A DNA stretch of 64,000 nucleotides from Acidiferrum sp963771295 (GTDB lineage: Bacteria > Acidobacteriota > Terriglobia > Acidiferrales > UBA7541). Location: positions 124,001 through 188,000 of the forward strand of contig CAVYTB010000008.1 of the NCBI GenBank assembly GCA_963771295.1, read 5' to 3'. Every line of letters begins with the position of its first letter. The stretch's first letter is position 1. Under the pieces are notes generated by a model, which was given only the letters and a program-made list of their open reading frames with translations, did no database searches and had not been told where the DNA came from. Below, piece by piece: positions 9,417 through 17,537 of this stretch. The position numbers and the translations under genes were made by a program.

Positions 9417-9487
9417 GAACCAAGGCTCACGGTTCCTAGAGATCGTGTTCGACGAGTAGGGTGCAGGCCCAGAGATCGACGGCCTGC
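9417..9487 (+). promoter_or_regulatory. Two stem-loops in the leader of the M23 peptidase gene
   Basis: GAACC (9417-9421) pairs with GGTTC (9431-9435). GCAGGCC (9463-9469) pairs perfectly with GGCCTGC (9481-9487) across an 11-base loop. A third short pairing, AGGCC with GGCCT, lies close to the ribosome site of the gene. Structured leaders can control translation, but no known riboswitch class is recognised. Confidence 0.35.
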
Positions 9488-9532
9488 GTAACATTAAGAA
9501 AAGAACAACAGCGAGGCCTGAGGGGCCTTCCA

Positions 9533-10429
9533 GTGATTAGCGGAAAGAACTACACGTTCTATATAGCTTCCACGCCAGGCAAGCTTCGAAAGCTTGTCGT
9601 GCCTGCGTATGTGCTTCATGGGCTTGCGGCCTTGGCGATCATTGGTTCCATCACCGTAGTCGGCGCCGTCGGTTCTTATAGCCGCATGCTTTGGAAGGTT
9701 GGCAACTATAACGCGGTGCGCCAAGAGCGCGACGTCTGGAAGAAGCAAGTCCGCGAGTTGCAAACCACTGTGCAGGACACTAACCAGCGCCTCGACGCTG
9801 TGCAGTCCCTTGCCACGGACGTAGCCATGACTTTCGGCGTGATGAAATATCACCCGGCGGCTTTTGATCAGTCGGACACCCCAACTACTCCCGAAGATGC
9901 ATTTGACCGTTCCGTTGAGCAGTTCACTTTCCTTAAGCGCAATGCCGCGGCCATCGCACTCTCGTCCGGTGGACTTCGCATGATGCCCGCTATGGCCTTT
10001 GCCGATTCGAATTACACACCGGCGATCTGGCCGGTCTTGGGGCATATCACCGACGGTTTTGGCGCGCGGCTAGATCCGTTCTCGGGCGAAGGCGCATTCC
10101 ACACGGGCGTTGACGTCAGCGCCGATTATGGCGCTCCCGTGCACGCGACGGCAGACGGCATTGTGGTCGATGTAGGTCAACACTCCGGCTACGGCCGCGT
10201 GGTGATTCTTGATCACGGATTTGGCATGACCACTTGGTACGCTCACCTTTCTTCTTTCGCCGCTGTTGCTGGCACTCGCGTCAAGCGCGGCGAAGTGATT
10301 GGCTACACTGGCATCAGCGGACGCTCCACCGGTCCCCACGTTCACTACGAAGTGCGCCTGAACAACGCTCCCGTCAATCCCTGGCGGTACATGAAGACGA
10401 ATCCTTCCAACAATCGCGCCGGCGATTAG
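9533..10429 (+). CDS. M23-family peptidoglycan metallopeptidase, single-pass membrane protein
   Basis: Envelope endopeptidase related to NlpD/MepM-type LytM proteins. With the GTG at 9533 (after a GAGGGG-like ribosome site) the product has 298 residues: a short cytosolic part, one membrane segment at about 30-50, a helical, probably coiled-coil stretch at about 55-105, and a C-terminal LytM domain. The zinc and catalytic motifs are HTGVD, the HxH in HVHYE, and the GYGRVVILDHG stretch between them. The frame can be extended to a GTG at 9461, but that codon sits inside a hairpin. It may cleave peptidoglycan cross-links or activate other hydrolases; the motifs look intact, so activity is plausible. 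Confidence 0.88.
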   Translation: MISGKNYTFYIASTPGKLRKLVVPAYVLHGLAALAIIGSITVVGAVGSYSRMLWKVGNYNAVRQERDVWKKQVRELQTTVQDTNQRLDAVQSLATDVAMTFGVMKYHPAAFDQSDTPTTPEDAFDRSVEQFTFLKRNAAAIALSSGGLRMMPAMAFADSNYTPAIWPVLGHITDGFGARLDPFSGEGAFHTGVDVSADYGAPVHATADGIVVDVGQHSGYGRVVILDHGFGMTTWYAHLSSFAAVAGTRVKRGEVIGYTGISGRSTGPHVHYEVRLNNAPVNPWRYMKTNPSNNRAGD

Positions 10430-10457
10430 TTCCAAACAAACCAAAAATTTGTTGGGG

Positions 10458-10482
10458 CCGCCTTCTGAGGCGGGGGCTTTTG
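10458..10482 (+). terminator. Intrinsic terminator after the M23 peptidase gene
   Basis: CCGCCT (10458-10463) pairs with AGGCGG (10468-10473) across TCTG. GGGC and a T-rich run (TTTTGATTTGTTT) follow. It lies 28 bp after the stop and just before the end of the convergent gene, so it may serve both. Confidence 0.6.
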
Positions 10483-10488
10483 ATTTGT

Positions 10489-11526
10489 TTAGCGCGATGC
10501 TGGTGCCGGGTTGCCCGTCAAGCTCCCGGTGCGCGCCGCTTGCAAGATCTTGGGTGTGACGTCAAAAACCACGCGCACTGATTTCGATGTTCCTCGGTCA
10601 AGCGACTCCACTTCGCTGGATTTCAGCAGTTCCAGGTAGGCATCGCGCACCTGTGGATCTAATTTCTTCCGCGTATCCGGAGTGTTCAGTCCGGCCTGCG
10701 CCAGCACGATGATTCCGCTAAAAAAGTCTTTCAACTGATGAATCGTGGTTTCGCTGGAACACTCGCCGTCGATCACCACTCGGAGCACGTCGCCTTCTGG
10801 CTTTCCTCCAACGCTGATCCACTGCAATTGACCCAGCAAGGAAGCGAGTTGTGGCGAACGAAAACCACCGGGCGCCTGTTCGGCTAGGGACGCGACTGCG
10901 CCACCATCCTGCCGCAGTACTGCAAAAATCGGTGCGCCTGCAAGCCGCGAAAAATGTTCCGCCCATTCTGCGGAGGACGAGGCGCTACGCTGCTTCTGAA
11001 ACAATGCGGCGTAGGAAGGATCGTCGGTCCAAGCGATGCGGTTGTCGCGCAAGAAAGTGAAGAACGATGGTCGTGCGGCGTTCTTCCAATTGATTGAAAA
11101 AACCACCACGCCGTTGTGGCTGATGCGCAGCCCAAAGCGTTCCGCATATTCTTCAATTTTCTTGCGATCGAAGCGTCCCTCTGCAATCGCGAAGCGCAAC
11201 GTTTCTCTCGACTGCTGCGAAAATGCCACCGCGAAGCGATCCAGGTCCGTCTCGTAATTGAATCCCGTCGCCTTCACAAATTGTTCGTAGTCTTCTTCTA
11301 CTGCTGGCCGTGGCGCCCAAGCGAAAAGCTGCGCTAGAAAAGAGGAGGTACGAAATTGCGCCAGGTCGACGAACACCACCGCCGTCGCGTCTTCTGGCAT
11401 CAGCGCAAGCAACTCGCTGCGGCCCGCGAATGAATCGCGCACATGCCAGTAGCGATACGCCAAGAGAAATGTCGCTCCCGCGAGCAAGAGCAACGCCGTC
11501 GACAACAGAATTTTTCGAGATTTCAT
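10489..11526 (-). CDS. Membrane-anchored or secreted protein of unknown function
   Basis: I do not recognise a named family. With the ATG at 11526 the product has 345 residues and begins with a basic stretch and a hydrophobic segment (about 5-24), an anchor or signal peptide. The rest is a soluble extracytoplasmic domain with alternating strands, for example a LMPEDATAVVFVDL stretch near residue 42, and no cysteines or recognisable catalytic motifs. The frame stays open to a GTG at 11559; neither start has a ribosome site. The opening pattern (a limit on PEDA followed by VxFVDL) resembles secreted Acidobacteria proteins annotated as hypothetical. Codon use matches the neighbours. Confidence 0.7.
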   Translation of the reverse strand: MKSRKILLSTALLLLAGATFLLAYRYWHVRDSFAGRSELLALMPEDATAVVFVDLAQFRTSSFLAQLFAWAPRPAVEEDYEQFVKATGFNYETDLDRFAVAFSQQSRETLRFAIAEGRFDRKKIEEYAERFGLRISHNGVVVFSINWKNAARPSFFTFLRDNRIAWTDDPSYAALFQKQRSASSSAEWAEHFSRLAGAPIFAVLRQDGGAVASLAEQAPGGFRSPQLASLLGQLQWISVGGKPEGDVLRVVIDGECSSETTIHQLKDFFSGIIVLAQAGLNTPDTRKKLDPQVRDAYLELLKSSEVESLDRGTSKSVRVVFDVTPKILQAARTGSLTGNPAPASR

Positions 11527-11837
11527 AACCGGATTGGACAACCGTTCCAGCAGGCGCACATGGCGGCTATTGTCGCATTACCAAGGCGTAAGGCGCAAAA
11601 AAGAGGGGCACGAAGTGGGCGGATTTGGGAGGCAAATGCGCGGCTGTGGATAGCCTGAGGCTTTCGAAGCGATCGAATTGATTTAACCAATTGAAACTAG
11701 GCAGTTTAAGGGATTGTGATGGATTCACAGATTGTGCTTTATTTTCCACAGTTTTGGCTGGCTACTTGCTTGGAATCTGCGGCCCTCCACTTGCATCCCG
11801 TGTGCCTAATCTGTTATTCTTGTGCGGTTTGAGCAGT
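11527..11837. other. Gene-free stretch upstream of the tRNA cluster
   Basis: No coding region found. It holds a near-palindrome TGTGA-N5-TCACA (11715-11729) that resembles a CRP-type site with one base too few. It also holds two DnaA-box-like nonamers, TGTGGATAG (near 11645) and TTTTCCACA (near 11752), and a candidate promoter at its right end (11791-11819). No dnaA, dnaN or other origin gene is near. Confidence 0.4.
11791..11819 (+). promoter_or_regulatory. Candidate promoter of the tRNA-tuf cluster
   Basis: TTGCAT (11791-11796) and TTATTC (11814-11819) are 17 bp apart and lie 19 bp upstream of the first tRNA. The -10 match is only moderate. Confidence 0.35.
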
Positions 11838-11913
11838 GCTGGCGTAGCTCAGCTGGTAGAGCATCTGATTTGTAATCAGAGGGTCGGGGGTTCAATTCCC
11901 TCCGCCAGCTCCA
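11838..11913 (+). tRNA. tRNA-Thr (anticodon TGT)
   Basis: Full cloverleaf: acceptor arms GCTGGCG and CGCCAGC, D-arm with the AGCTCAGCTGGTAGAG consensus, anticodon stem TCTGA/TCAGA around loop TTTGTAA (anticodon TGT), T-arm GGGGGTTCAATTCCC and an encoded CCA. It reads ACA/ACG-type threonine codons. Confidence 0.97.
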
Positions 11914-12046
11914 GCAGTTTCGAGCAGGGAGTGAAGCGGAGCGAATCCCGACATGGTAACATGAAAGGGCTGGTGTCTCTGGACACGAGTCCGTTTTGTG
12001 TTTTCGCTTGCAGGGCTCCCGAGGACAACATTGGCACGATTGAAAC

Positions 12047-12074
12047 GACACGCTGTTGGTGTCTCGTGTTTTTT
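12047..12074 (+). terminator. Weak terminator-like hairpin between tRNA-Thr and tRNA-Tyr
   Basis: GACAC (12047-12051) pairs with GTGTC (12059-12063), or ACACG with CGTGT (12065-12069). A run of six T follows just before tRNA-Tyr. It may be a processing or attenuation site rather than a real stop. Confidence 0.3.
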
Positions 12075-12078
12075 CCGC

Positions 12079-12167
12079 GGACGGGTGGGTGAGTGGCTAA
12101 AACCAGCAGACTGTAAATCTGCCGCTCCTTGCGGGCTACGAAGGTTCGAATCCTTCCCCGTCCACCA
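12079..12167 (+). tRNA. tRNA-Tyr (anticodon GTA)
   Basis: Acceptor GGACGGG/CCCGTCC, anticodon stem GCAGA/TCTGC around CTGTAAA (anticodon GTA), the long variable arm expected of a type II tRNA-Tyr, T-arm with GGTTCGAATCC, and an encoded CCA. Confidence 0.97.
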
Positions 12168-12346
12168 GCATCCGATCTCCGCGATTCACGTCCCGGAGAA
12201 ATCTCGAGCCGGTGACTGAGGTAGTTGGACGAGTAAGAACGCCGCAGGAAATCGCAAACGCGATGTTCGAAAGCGGTAAAGTTCGCGGCAGTTCAGCCGC
12301 ACAGAAATAGTGCGCCGCGAAGATAGCTCATTGGTGAATGGGTTCG

Positions 12347-12422
<76 letters not shown>

Positions 12423-12488
12423 GGATAGGCTGGGCTTCCGAGAGGAAGCGCAGAGGTATAACGGGGAGAGAGAGTTTTTCCAGGTTGG

Positions 12489-12563
12489 GCGGGGGTAACT
12501 CAACGGTAGAGTCTCACTCTTCCAAGGTGATGGTTGCGGGTTCAAATCCCGTCCCCCGCTCCA
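12489..12563 (+). tRNA. tRNA-Gly (anticodon TCC)
   Basis: Acceptor GCGGGGG/CCCCCGC, anticodon stem TCACT/GGTGA around CTTCCAA (anticodon TCC), T-arm GCGGGTTCAAATCCCGT and an encoded CCA. It ends 58 bp before tuf, so the tRNA is probably cut from a tRNA-tuf transcript. Confidence 0.97.
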
Positions 12564-12621
12564 AAGTTTCGCGCAAACCGCGGAAGTGCAAGGCGGTTTG
12601 AGCAGCAAAGGATGAGAGCAA

Positions 12622-13809
12622 ATGGCGAAGGAAAAATTTGAGCGCACCAAGCCGCACGTGAACATCGGGACGATTGGTCACATTGACCATGGCAAGACGA
12701 CGTTGACGGCGGCAATTACCAAGGTATTGGCGAAGCACAATCCCAAAGTGCAGTTTCGTGCGTTCGACACGATTGACAATGCTCCGGAGGAGCGCGAGCG
12801 CGGCATCACCATTGCCGTATCGCACGTGGAGTATGAGACGCCGAACCGGCATTATGCGCACATGGATTGCCCGGGTCACGCCGACTACATCAAGAACATG
12901 ATCACCGGCGCGGCACAGATGGATGGCGCGATTCTGGTGGTTGCGGCGACCGATGGACCGATGCCGCAAACGCGCGAGCACATTTTGCTGGCCCGCCAGG
13001 TGGGAGTGCCGTACATCGTGGTGTTTCTGAACAAGTGCGACATGGTGGAAGACGCGGAACTGCTGGAACTGGTGGAACTGGAAGTACGCGAATTGCTGAA
13101 GAGCTATCAATTCCCAGGCGATTCGGTTCCGGTAATTCGTGGTTCGGCATTGCAGGCTCTGAACGGCGACGAGAAGTGGGAAAAGAAGATTGACGAGTTG
13201 ATGGCCGCGGTGGATGCGAATGTGCCTCTGCCGGTGCGGGATGTGGACCGTCCGTTCGCCATGCCAATTGAGGATATTTTCTCGATTTCTGGCCGTGGCA
13301 CTGTGGTGACCGGAAGAATCGAACGCGGCAAGGTGAAGACCGGCGAAGAAATCGAAATCGTGGGCTTCCGTCCGACACAGAAGAAGGTTGTGACGGGCGT
13401 GGAAATGTTCAAGAAGTTGCTGGACGAAGGGATTGCCGGCGACAACGTAGGTTTGCTGCTGCGCGGCACGGAAAAAGACGATGTGGAGCGCGGGCAAGTG
13501 GTGTGCAAGCCGGGTTCGATCACGCCGCACACGAAGTTCAAGGCGGAAGCGTACGTATTGACCAAGGAAGAAGGCGGGCGGCATACGCCGTTCTTTTCGG
13601 GGTATCGTCCGCAGTTTTACTTCCGCACCACCGACGTGACGGGCGATATGAAGTTGCCGCAAGGCGTGGAAATGGTGATGCCGGGAGACAACGTAAGCTG
13701 CGAAGTGACGCTGATTACGCCGGTAGCGCTGGAGAAGGGGTTGCGCTTCGCGATTCGCGAAGGCGGCCATACAGTCGGCGCCGGCGCCGTCACCGAGATT
13801 ATCGAGTAA
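12622..13809 (+). CDS. tuf: Translation elongation factor Tu
   Basis: GTPase that brings aminoacyl-tRNA to the ribosome. 395 residues, the usual length. G motifs are clear: GHIDHGKT (P-loop, about 20-27), the switch I GITI, DCPGH (G3) and NKCD (G4). The second and third beta-barrel domains follow, ending in the typical GGHTVGAGAVTEI. Start ATG 12622 follows a GATGAGAG-like purine stretch. It sits in the conserved order four tRNAs - tuf - rpmG - tRNA-Trp - secE - nusG. Confidence 0.98.
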   Translation: MAKEKFERTKPHVNIGTIGHIDHGKTTLTAAITKVLAKHNPKVQFRAFDTIDNAPEERERGITIAVSHVEYETPNRHYAHMDCPGHADYIKNMITGAAQMDGAILVVAATDGPMPQTREHILLARQVGVPYIVVFLNKCDMVEDAELLELVELEVRELLKSYQFPGDSVPVIRGSALQALNGDEKWEKKIDELMAAVDANVPLPVRDVDRPFAMPIEDIFSISGRGTVVTGRIERGKVKTGEEIEIVGFRPTQKKVVTGVEMFKKLLDEGIAGDNVGLLLRGTEKDDVERGQVVCKPGSITPHTKFKAEAYVLTKEEGGRHTPFFSGYRPQFYFRTTDVTGDMKLPQGVEMVMPGDNVSCEVTLITPVALEKGLRFAIREGGHTVGAGAVTEIIE

Positions 13810-13856
13810 CTTTTCGAATTTCTAACCAAGAAGTTGTTGGGAAAAAGGATTAAGGA

Positions 13857-14006
13857 ATGAGGGAAATCATTACGTTGCAGTGTGGTGAGTGCAAGAACCG
13901 GAATTACACCACTACAAAAAATAAAAAGAAACATTCCGACCGCCTGGAGACCAAGAAGTTTTGCCGGGCGTGCCGGAAGCACACGGCTCACAAAGAGGCG
14001 AAATAG
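13857..14006 (+). CDS. rpmG: 50S ribosomal protein L33
   Basis: A 49-residue basic protein starting at the ATG at 13857 after an AAGGA ribosome site. It has the L33 pattern: REIITLQC near the start, the zinc-type CxxC pair C9/C12 and a second CxxC pair (C36, C39) in FCRACRKH near the end. A large-subunit protein near the tRNA exit site. Position between tuf and tRNA-Trp/secE is standard for this gene. Confidence 0.96.
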   Translation: MREIITLQCGECKNRNYTTTKNKKKHSDRLETKKFCRACRKHTAHKEAK

Positions 14007-14066
14007 CGGCCCTCTGGGAATTCGGTTACCGGCACGAGGTGCGAGGGTTCGGGCGGTTTTGGTTTT

Positions 14067-14141
14067 AGGGGAGTCGTCCAACGGTTAGGACTCCGGTCTC
14101 CAAAACCGGGTATGGGGGTTCGAATCCCTCCTCCCCTGCCA
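14067..14141 (+). tRNA. tRNA-Trp (anticodon CCA)
   Basis: Acceptor AGGGGAG/CTCCCCT, anticodon stem CCGGT/ACCGG around CTCCAAA (anticodon CCA), T-arm GGGGGTTCGAATCCCTC and an encoded CCA. Location between rpmG and secE is widely conserved. Confidence 0.97.
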
Positions 14142-14190
14142 GAAATTTGAAGGGCGCGCGCCGCAAGGTTCGTGCTAGTGAAGAGGATTC

Positions 14191-14484
14191 ATGGCAACGC
14201 AGGCGGTTAAAGTGAAGAATGAAGAGTCGCAACCAAACGCAATAACCGGGGCGGCGTCAGGCGTCGCCCAGAAGGTTACCGGCACAGTCGCGGAGACGAA
14301 GGAATTTCTGCACGATGTTCGTGTGGAAATGAAGCAGGTCACCTGGCCCAACCGCGAAGACGTAATTTCCACCACTACCGTGGTGATCGTAACGGTGGCC
14401 TTCTTTGGCGTGTTTCTGGCGATCGTCGAGAAAATAGCGCAATTCGGTTTGGACAAGCTGCTCAATTACTTTCACGCAGCGTAA
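14191..14484 (+). CDS. secE: Preprotein translocase subunit SecE
   Basis: Small essential subunit of the SecYEG channel. 97 residues with one membrane segment at about 66-84. It carries the SecE signature just before it: FLHDVRVEMKQVTWP, where the VTWP is the conserved amphipathic-helix end. The first about 35 residues are a polar extension. Start ATG 14191; nusG follows after 17 bp, almost certainly cotranscribed. Confidence 0.96.
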   Translation: MATQAVKVKNEESQPNAITGAASGVAQKVTGTVAETKEFLHDVRVEMKQVTWPNREDVISTTTVVIVTVAFFGVFLAIVEKIAQFGLDKLLNYFHAA

Positions 14485-14501
14485 AAGAGGCGAGACGACC
14501 C

Positions 14502-15035
14502 ATGTCGATGCAGTGGTACATCATTCACACCTATTCGGGCTTCGAGAAGAAGGTTAAGGAAAGCCTGGAGAGCCGTGTGGCCGCTTTCACCCTTCAGGAC
14601 AAGATCGGCCGCGTGCTGATCCCTACTGAAGAAGTTGTGGAAGTGCGTGGCGGGAAGAAGGTAGTGGCTTCGCGCATGTCCTATCCCGGGTACGTCCTGG
14701 TGGAGATGGACCTCGATGAAGACACCTGGCATATCGTGCGCAACACTCCGCGCGTCACCGGCTTTGTGGGCTCGGCCACTTCGCCCTCTCCGCTTACCGA
14801 GGCGGAAGTGGATGGCATTATCAACCGCGTGCACACTCCGCAGGATCGCCCGAAACCCAAAGTGGTTTTCGAGCGCAACGAACAGGTTCGCATCGTCGAC
14901 GGGCCGTTCGCAAATTTCAACGGCACGGTTGAGGAGATCGACAATGATCACAGCCGTCTAAAAGTTTCCGTTACGATTTTCGGCCGCTCCACTCCAGTCG
15001 AACTGGATTTTGCGAGCGTGGAAAAGCTGGGATAA
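14502..15035 (+). CDS. nusG: Transcription termination/antitermination protein NusG
   Basis: RNA polymerase elongation factor that bridges polymerase to Rho or the ribosome. 177 residues: the NGN domain begins WYIIHTYSGFEKKV (about 5-18), and a KOW domain at the C-terminus has VRIVDGPFANFNGTVEEI. Start ATG 14502 follows GAGGCGAG. Standard neighbour of secE and rplK. Confidence 0.97.
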   Translation: MSMQWYIIHTYSGFEKKVKESLESRVAAFTLQDKIGRVLIPTEEVVEVRGGKKVVASRMSYPGYVLVEMDLDEDTWHIVRNTPRVTGFVGSATSPSPLTEAEVDGIINRVHTPQDRPKPKVVFERNEQVRIVDGPFANFNGTVEEIDNDHSRLKVSVTIFGRSTPVELDFASVEKLG

Positions 15036-15039
15036 ACGC

Positions 15040-15059
15040 CTCGCCCCGCAAGGAGCGAG
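15040..15059 (+). other. Stem-loop in the nusG-rplK gap
   Basis: CTCGC (15040-15044) pairs with GCGAG (15055-15059) and is followed by CTACAGAG. L1 protein represses the rplK-rplA messenger by binding a leader hairpin in many bacteria, so this could be that site; it could also be one of the GAGCTACAG-type intergenic stem-loops (compare 36957-36976). Confidence 0.35.
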
Positions 15060-15084
15060 CTACAGAGATTGAGGTAAAGGAAAG

Positions 15085-15519
15085 ATGCCACCAAAGAAGG
15101 TACAGACAACCATCAAGTTGCAATTGCCGGCCGGCAAGGCCACTCCGGCTCCTCCGGTGGGTACCGCGCTCGGTCCACACGGCGTGAACATCATGGATTT
15201 TTGCAAGCAATTCAACGCCAAGACCCAGAAGGAAGCCGACGGCATGATTTTCCCGGTGCTGGTCACGATCTATACCGATCGTTCCTTCACCTTCATCCTC
15301 AAGACTCCGCCGGCGTCCATTCTGTTGTTGCGCGCTGCGGGCATTGCCAAGGGTTCGCCCGAGCCGAATCGCAACAAGGTCGGCAAAGTAACAAAGAAGC
15401 AAGTCGAAGAAATCGCCAAGATCAAGCTTGTCGATCTCAATACCACCAATCTGGACTCCGCGGTGCGCACTGTGATGGGCACGGCGCGCAACATGGGTCT
15501 GGAAGTCGTGGAAGCCTAG
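15085..15519 (+). CDS. rplK: 50S ribosomal protein L11
   Basis: Part of the GTPase-associated centre of the large subunit. 144 residues with the L11 features: VQTTIKLQLPAGKATPAPPVG at the start (proline-rich linker region), GVNIMDFCKQFNAKT, FILKTPPAS, and the rRNA-binding C-terminal half with GTARNMGLEVV. Ribosome site GGAAAG before the ATG at 15085. Confidence 0.97.
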   Translation: MPPKKVQTTIKLQLPAGKATPAPPVGTALGPHGVNIMDFCKQFNAKTQKEADGMIFPVLVTIYTDRSFTFILKTPPASILLLRAAGIAKGSPEPNRNKVGKVTKKQVEEIAKIKLVDLNTTNLDSAVRTVMGTARNMGLEVVEA

Positions 15520-15556
15520 GGAGTAACAGGCGCCCGGAGATCGCAGAGGTAGCAGC

Positions 15557-16264
15557 ATGAAGAAGTCAGGTAAACACATGGAGACCGCGCGCAAGAAGGT
15601 CGAAGCGCGTCCCTACAAGCTCGCCGACGCGGCTGAGCTGATCAAGAAGACGCACCACACCAAGTTCAACGAAACGGTTGAACTCGCCATCAATCTTGGC
15701 GTGGATCCCAAGCACTCCGATCAAGTGGTGCGCGGAACCGTGGTGCTCCCAAACGGACTCGGCAAGGCGGTCCGCGTGTTGGTGCTTGCCAGCGGCGATA
15801 AGCAGCGCGAAGCCACCGAAGCCGGCGCGGAATTTGTGGGCGGCGACGATATGGTGGCGAAAATCATGGAGGGGTGGACGGACTTCGATGCCGTCATCGC
15901 CACTCCAGACATGATGCGCTCTGCCGGAAAGCTGGGAAAGGTTCTCGGTCCTCGCGGCTTGATGCCGAACCCGAAGACCGGCACGGTGACGGCGGACGTT
16001 AGCAAAGCTGTGAAAGAGACCAAGGCTGGCAAAGTGGAATTTCGCGTCGACAAAGCCGGGATCGTGCACTGCCCGGTGGGCAAGATTAATTTTGATGCCC
16101 CAAAGCTCGCAGAAAACGCCCACGTCGTTATCGTTGCGGTCGTAAAAGCAAAGCCAGCCGCAGCCAAGGGCAAGTACGTCAAGAAGATTACACTGACCTC
16201 CACCATGGGGCCCGCAATTCTAGTGGACCTGGCAGAAGCGGAGTTGCTGGCAGCCGCAGCCTAA
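15557..16264 (+). CDS. rplA: 50S ribosomal protein L1
   Basis: L1 stalk protein and usual translational repressor of rplK-rplA. 235 residues; signatures TKFNETVELAINLGVDPKHSDQ, RGTVVLPNGLGK, and GPRGLMPNPKTGTV, the core L1 motif. Start ATG 15557, GAGG upstream. The tail is alanine-rich. rplK is 37 bp upstream. Confidence 0.97.
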   Translation: MKKSGKHMETARKKVEARPYKLADAAELIKKTHHTKFNETVELAINLGVDPKHSDQVVRGTVVLPNGLGKAVRVLVLASGDKQREATEAGAEFVGGDDMVAKIMEGWTDFDAVIATPDMMRSAGKLGKVLGPRGLMPNPKTGTVTADVSKAVKETKAGKVEFRVDKAGIVHCPVGKINFDAPKLAENAHVVIVAVVKAKPAAAKGKYVKKITLTSTMGPAILVDLAEAELLAAAA

Positions 16265-16294
16265 GTCACGGCTCAAGGCGCAGAGAACAGGATT

Positions 16295-16822
16295 ATGAAG
16301 AAGAAGAGCGAAAAGCAGCAGGACCTGGACAATCTGAAGACCGAGCTCGCGAAGGTGTCGACCGTCATTCTTACCACCTTTCAGGGCATCACCGTCGAAA
16401 ACGACACCAAGCTCCGCCGCGCGGTTCAGGCAGCGGGCGGAAAATACCAGGTAGTGAAGAACACCTTGGCGGAACTTGCCGGCAAGGGTACACCAGCCGA
16501 GGGCGTCCTCAAGGACCTCAAGGGCACGCACTCCATCGCCTACACCCGAACCGATCCGGTGGCTTTGGCGAAGGCCTTAACCAAGATCGCCAAGGATGTT
16601 CCGGCGTTTCAATTCAAGTCCGGCGTTGTCGAGGGCCGCGTGATCTCGATTTCAGAGATCAAACAGCTCGCCGAGATGCCATCGAAAGAAGAGCTGATCA
16701 GCAAGATCATGTTCCTGCTGAATGCTCCGGCGCAACGGATTGCGATGGCGCTCAACGCGCTGCCGCGTAACCTCGCCGTGACTGTCAGCGAAGCGGTGAA
16801 GGCCAATAAGTTTAGTTCGTAA
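16295..16822 (+). CDS. rplJ: 50S ribosomal protein L10
   Basis: Base of the L7/L12 stalk. 175 residues starting KKKSEKQQ; the L10 pattern includes YQVVKNTLAELA at about 49-60 and a C-terminal helix region that anchors L7/L12 dimers. The gap to rplA is only 30 bp, too short for the L10-leader RNA found upstream of rplJ in many bacteria. Confidence 0.96.
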   Translation: MKKKSEKQQDLDNLKTELAKVSTVILTTFQGITVENDTKLRRAVQAAGGKYQVVKNTLAELAGKGTPAEGVLKDLKGTHSIAYTRTDPVALAKALTKIAKDVPAFQFKSGVVEGRVISISEIKQLAEMPSKEELISKIMFLLNAPAQRIAMALNALPRNLAVTVSEAVKANKFSS

Positions 16823-16900
16823 GGGTTTGGGGCTATGCGGGCATTGCCCGCCGCGTTCCGAAAATTTTGAATCAGAAATTTGAGAGGAGAAATAGCTGTC

Positions 16901-17281
16901 ATGTCGAAAGTGGAAACGATCCTGGAAGAAATCAAGGGCCTGACGCTTCTTGAAGCGTCGGATCTCGTCAAGAAAATGGAAGAAGCCTTCGGCGTGTCCG
17001 CGGCGGCTGCCACCGTGGTAGCGGCAGGCGGCGGCGCGGCAGCGGCGGGTGCGGCTCCGGCGGAAGAGAAGACGGAATTCAACGTTGTTCTCACCGATGT
17101 GGGCGGCAACAAGATCAACGTCATTAAGGCCGTTCGCGAAGTCACCAGCCTGGGCTTGAAAGAAGCCAAGGATCTGGTGGATGGCGCCCCCAAGACCGTC
17201 AAGGAAGGCGTCACCAAGGAAGAAGCCGCGACCATCAAGAAGAAGTTCGAGGAAGCGGGCGCGAAGGTCGAGATCAAGTAG
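16901..17281 (+). CDS. rplL: 50S ribosomal protein L7/L12
   Basis: Stalk protein that recruits translation GTPases. The ATG at 16901 after GAGAGGAGA gives 126 residues; the open frame has an ATG 21 bases upstream that lacks this site. The N-terminal dimerisation helix (about 1-35) is followed by an Ala/Gly-rich hinge (about 36-58) and the C-terminal factor-binding domain EKTEFNVVL to KVEIK. Standard rplJ-rplL-rpoB order. Confidence 0.97.
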   Translation: MSKVETILEEIKGLTLLEASDLVKKMEEAFGVSAAAATVVAAGGGAAAAGAAPAEEKTEFNVVLTDVGGNKINVIKAVREVTSLGLKEAKDLVDGAPKTVKEGVTKEEAATIKKKFEEAGAKVEIK

Positions 17282-17287
17282 TGGGCT

Positions 17288-17308
17288 GCCGGCCAATCTT
17301 CGGCCGGC
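17288..17308 (+). other. Strong hairpin at the rplL-rpoB boundary
   Basis: GCCGGCC (17288-17294) pairs perfectly with GGCCGGC (17302-17308) across AATCTTC, 6 bases after the rplL stop. No T-run follows, so it is not a plain intrinsic terminator. The rplL-rpoB gap is 256 bp. Partial termination or RNase processing between rplL and rpoB is known in Escherichia coli; a similar role here is inference. Confidence 0.5.
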
Positions 17309-17537
17309 TCGCCTTGGTCTGGGCTTCGGATGCGGCGGCGCGGTGGGTTCAACGCATTTCCGCGCCAGGGGAATCAGGTACGCAAGCTACGACCGGTATT
17401 GCCAACATAATCTGGGTCCCGGGGGGACCTTCACTAACCGTGTGCGGGGCGGCTGTGGGCAAGTCGCGCGGCATCACGGTTCAGTGTCTTTAACCGCTTT
17501 TTGCACGCTGCCCGAAAGGGAATGAGGTATATCAGGC

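Noticed and set aside
11570..11830. Possible replication origin
   Set aside because: Only two imperfect DnaA-box-like nonamers and no origin-linked genes.
12514..13770. Minus-strand open frame over tuf
   Set aside because: Antisense shadow of EF-Tu, overlapping tRNA-Gly as well.
16265..16294. Possible L10-leader RNA before rplJ
   Set aside because: The gap is only 30 bp.
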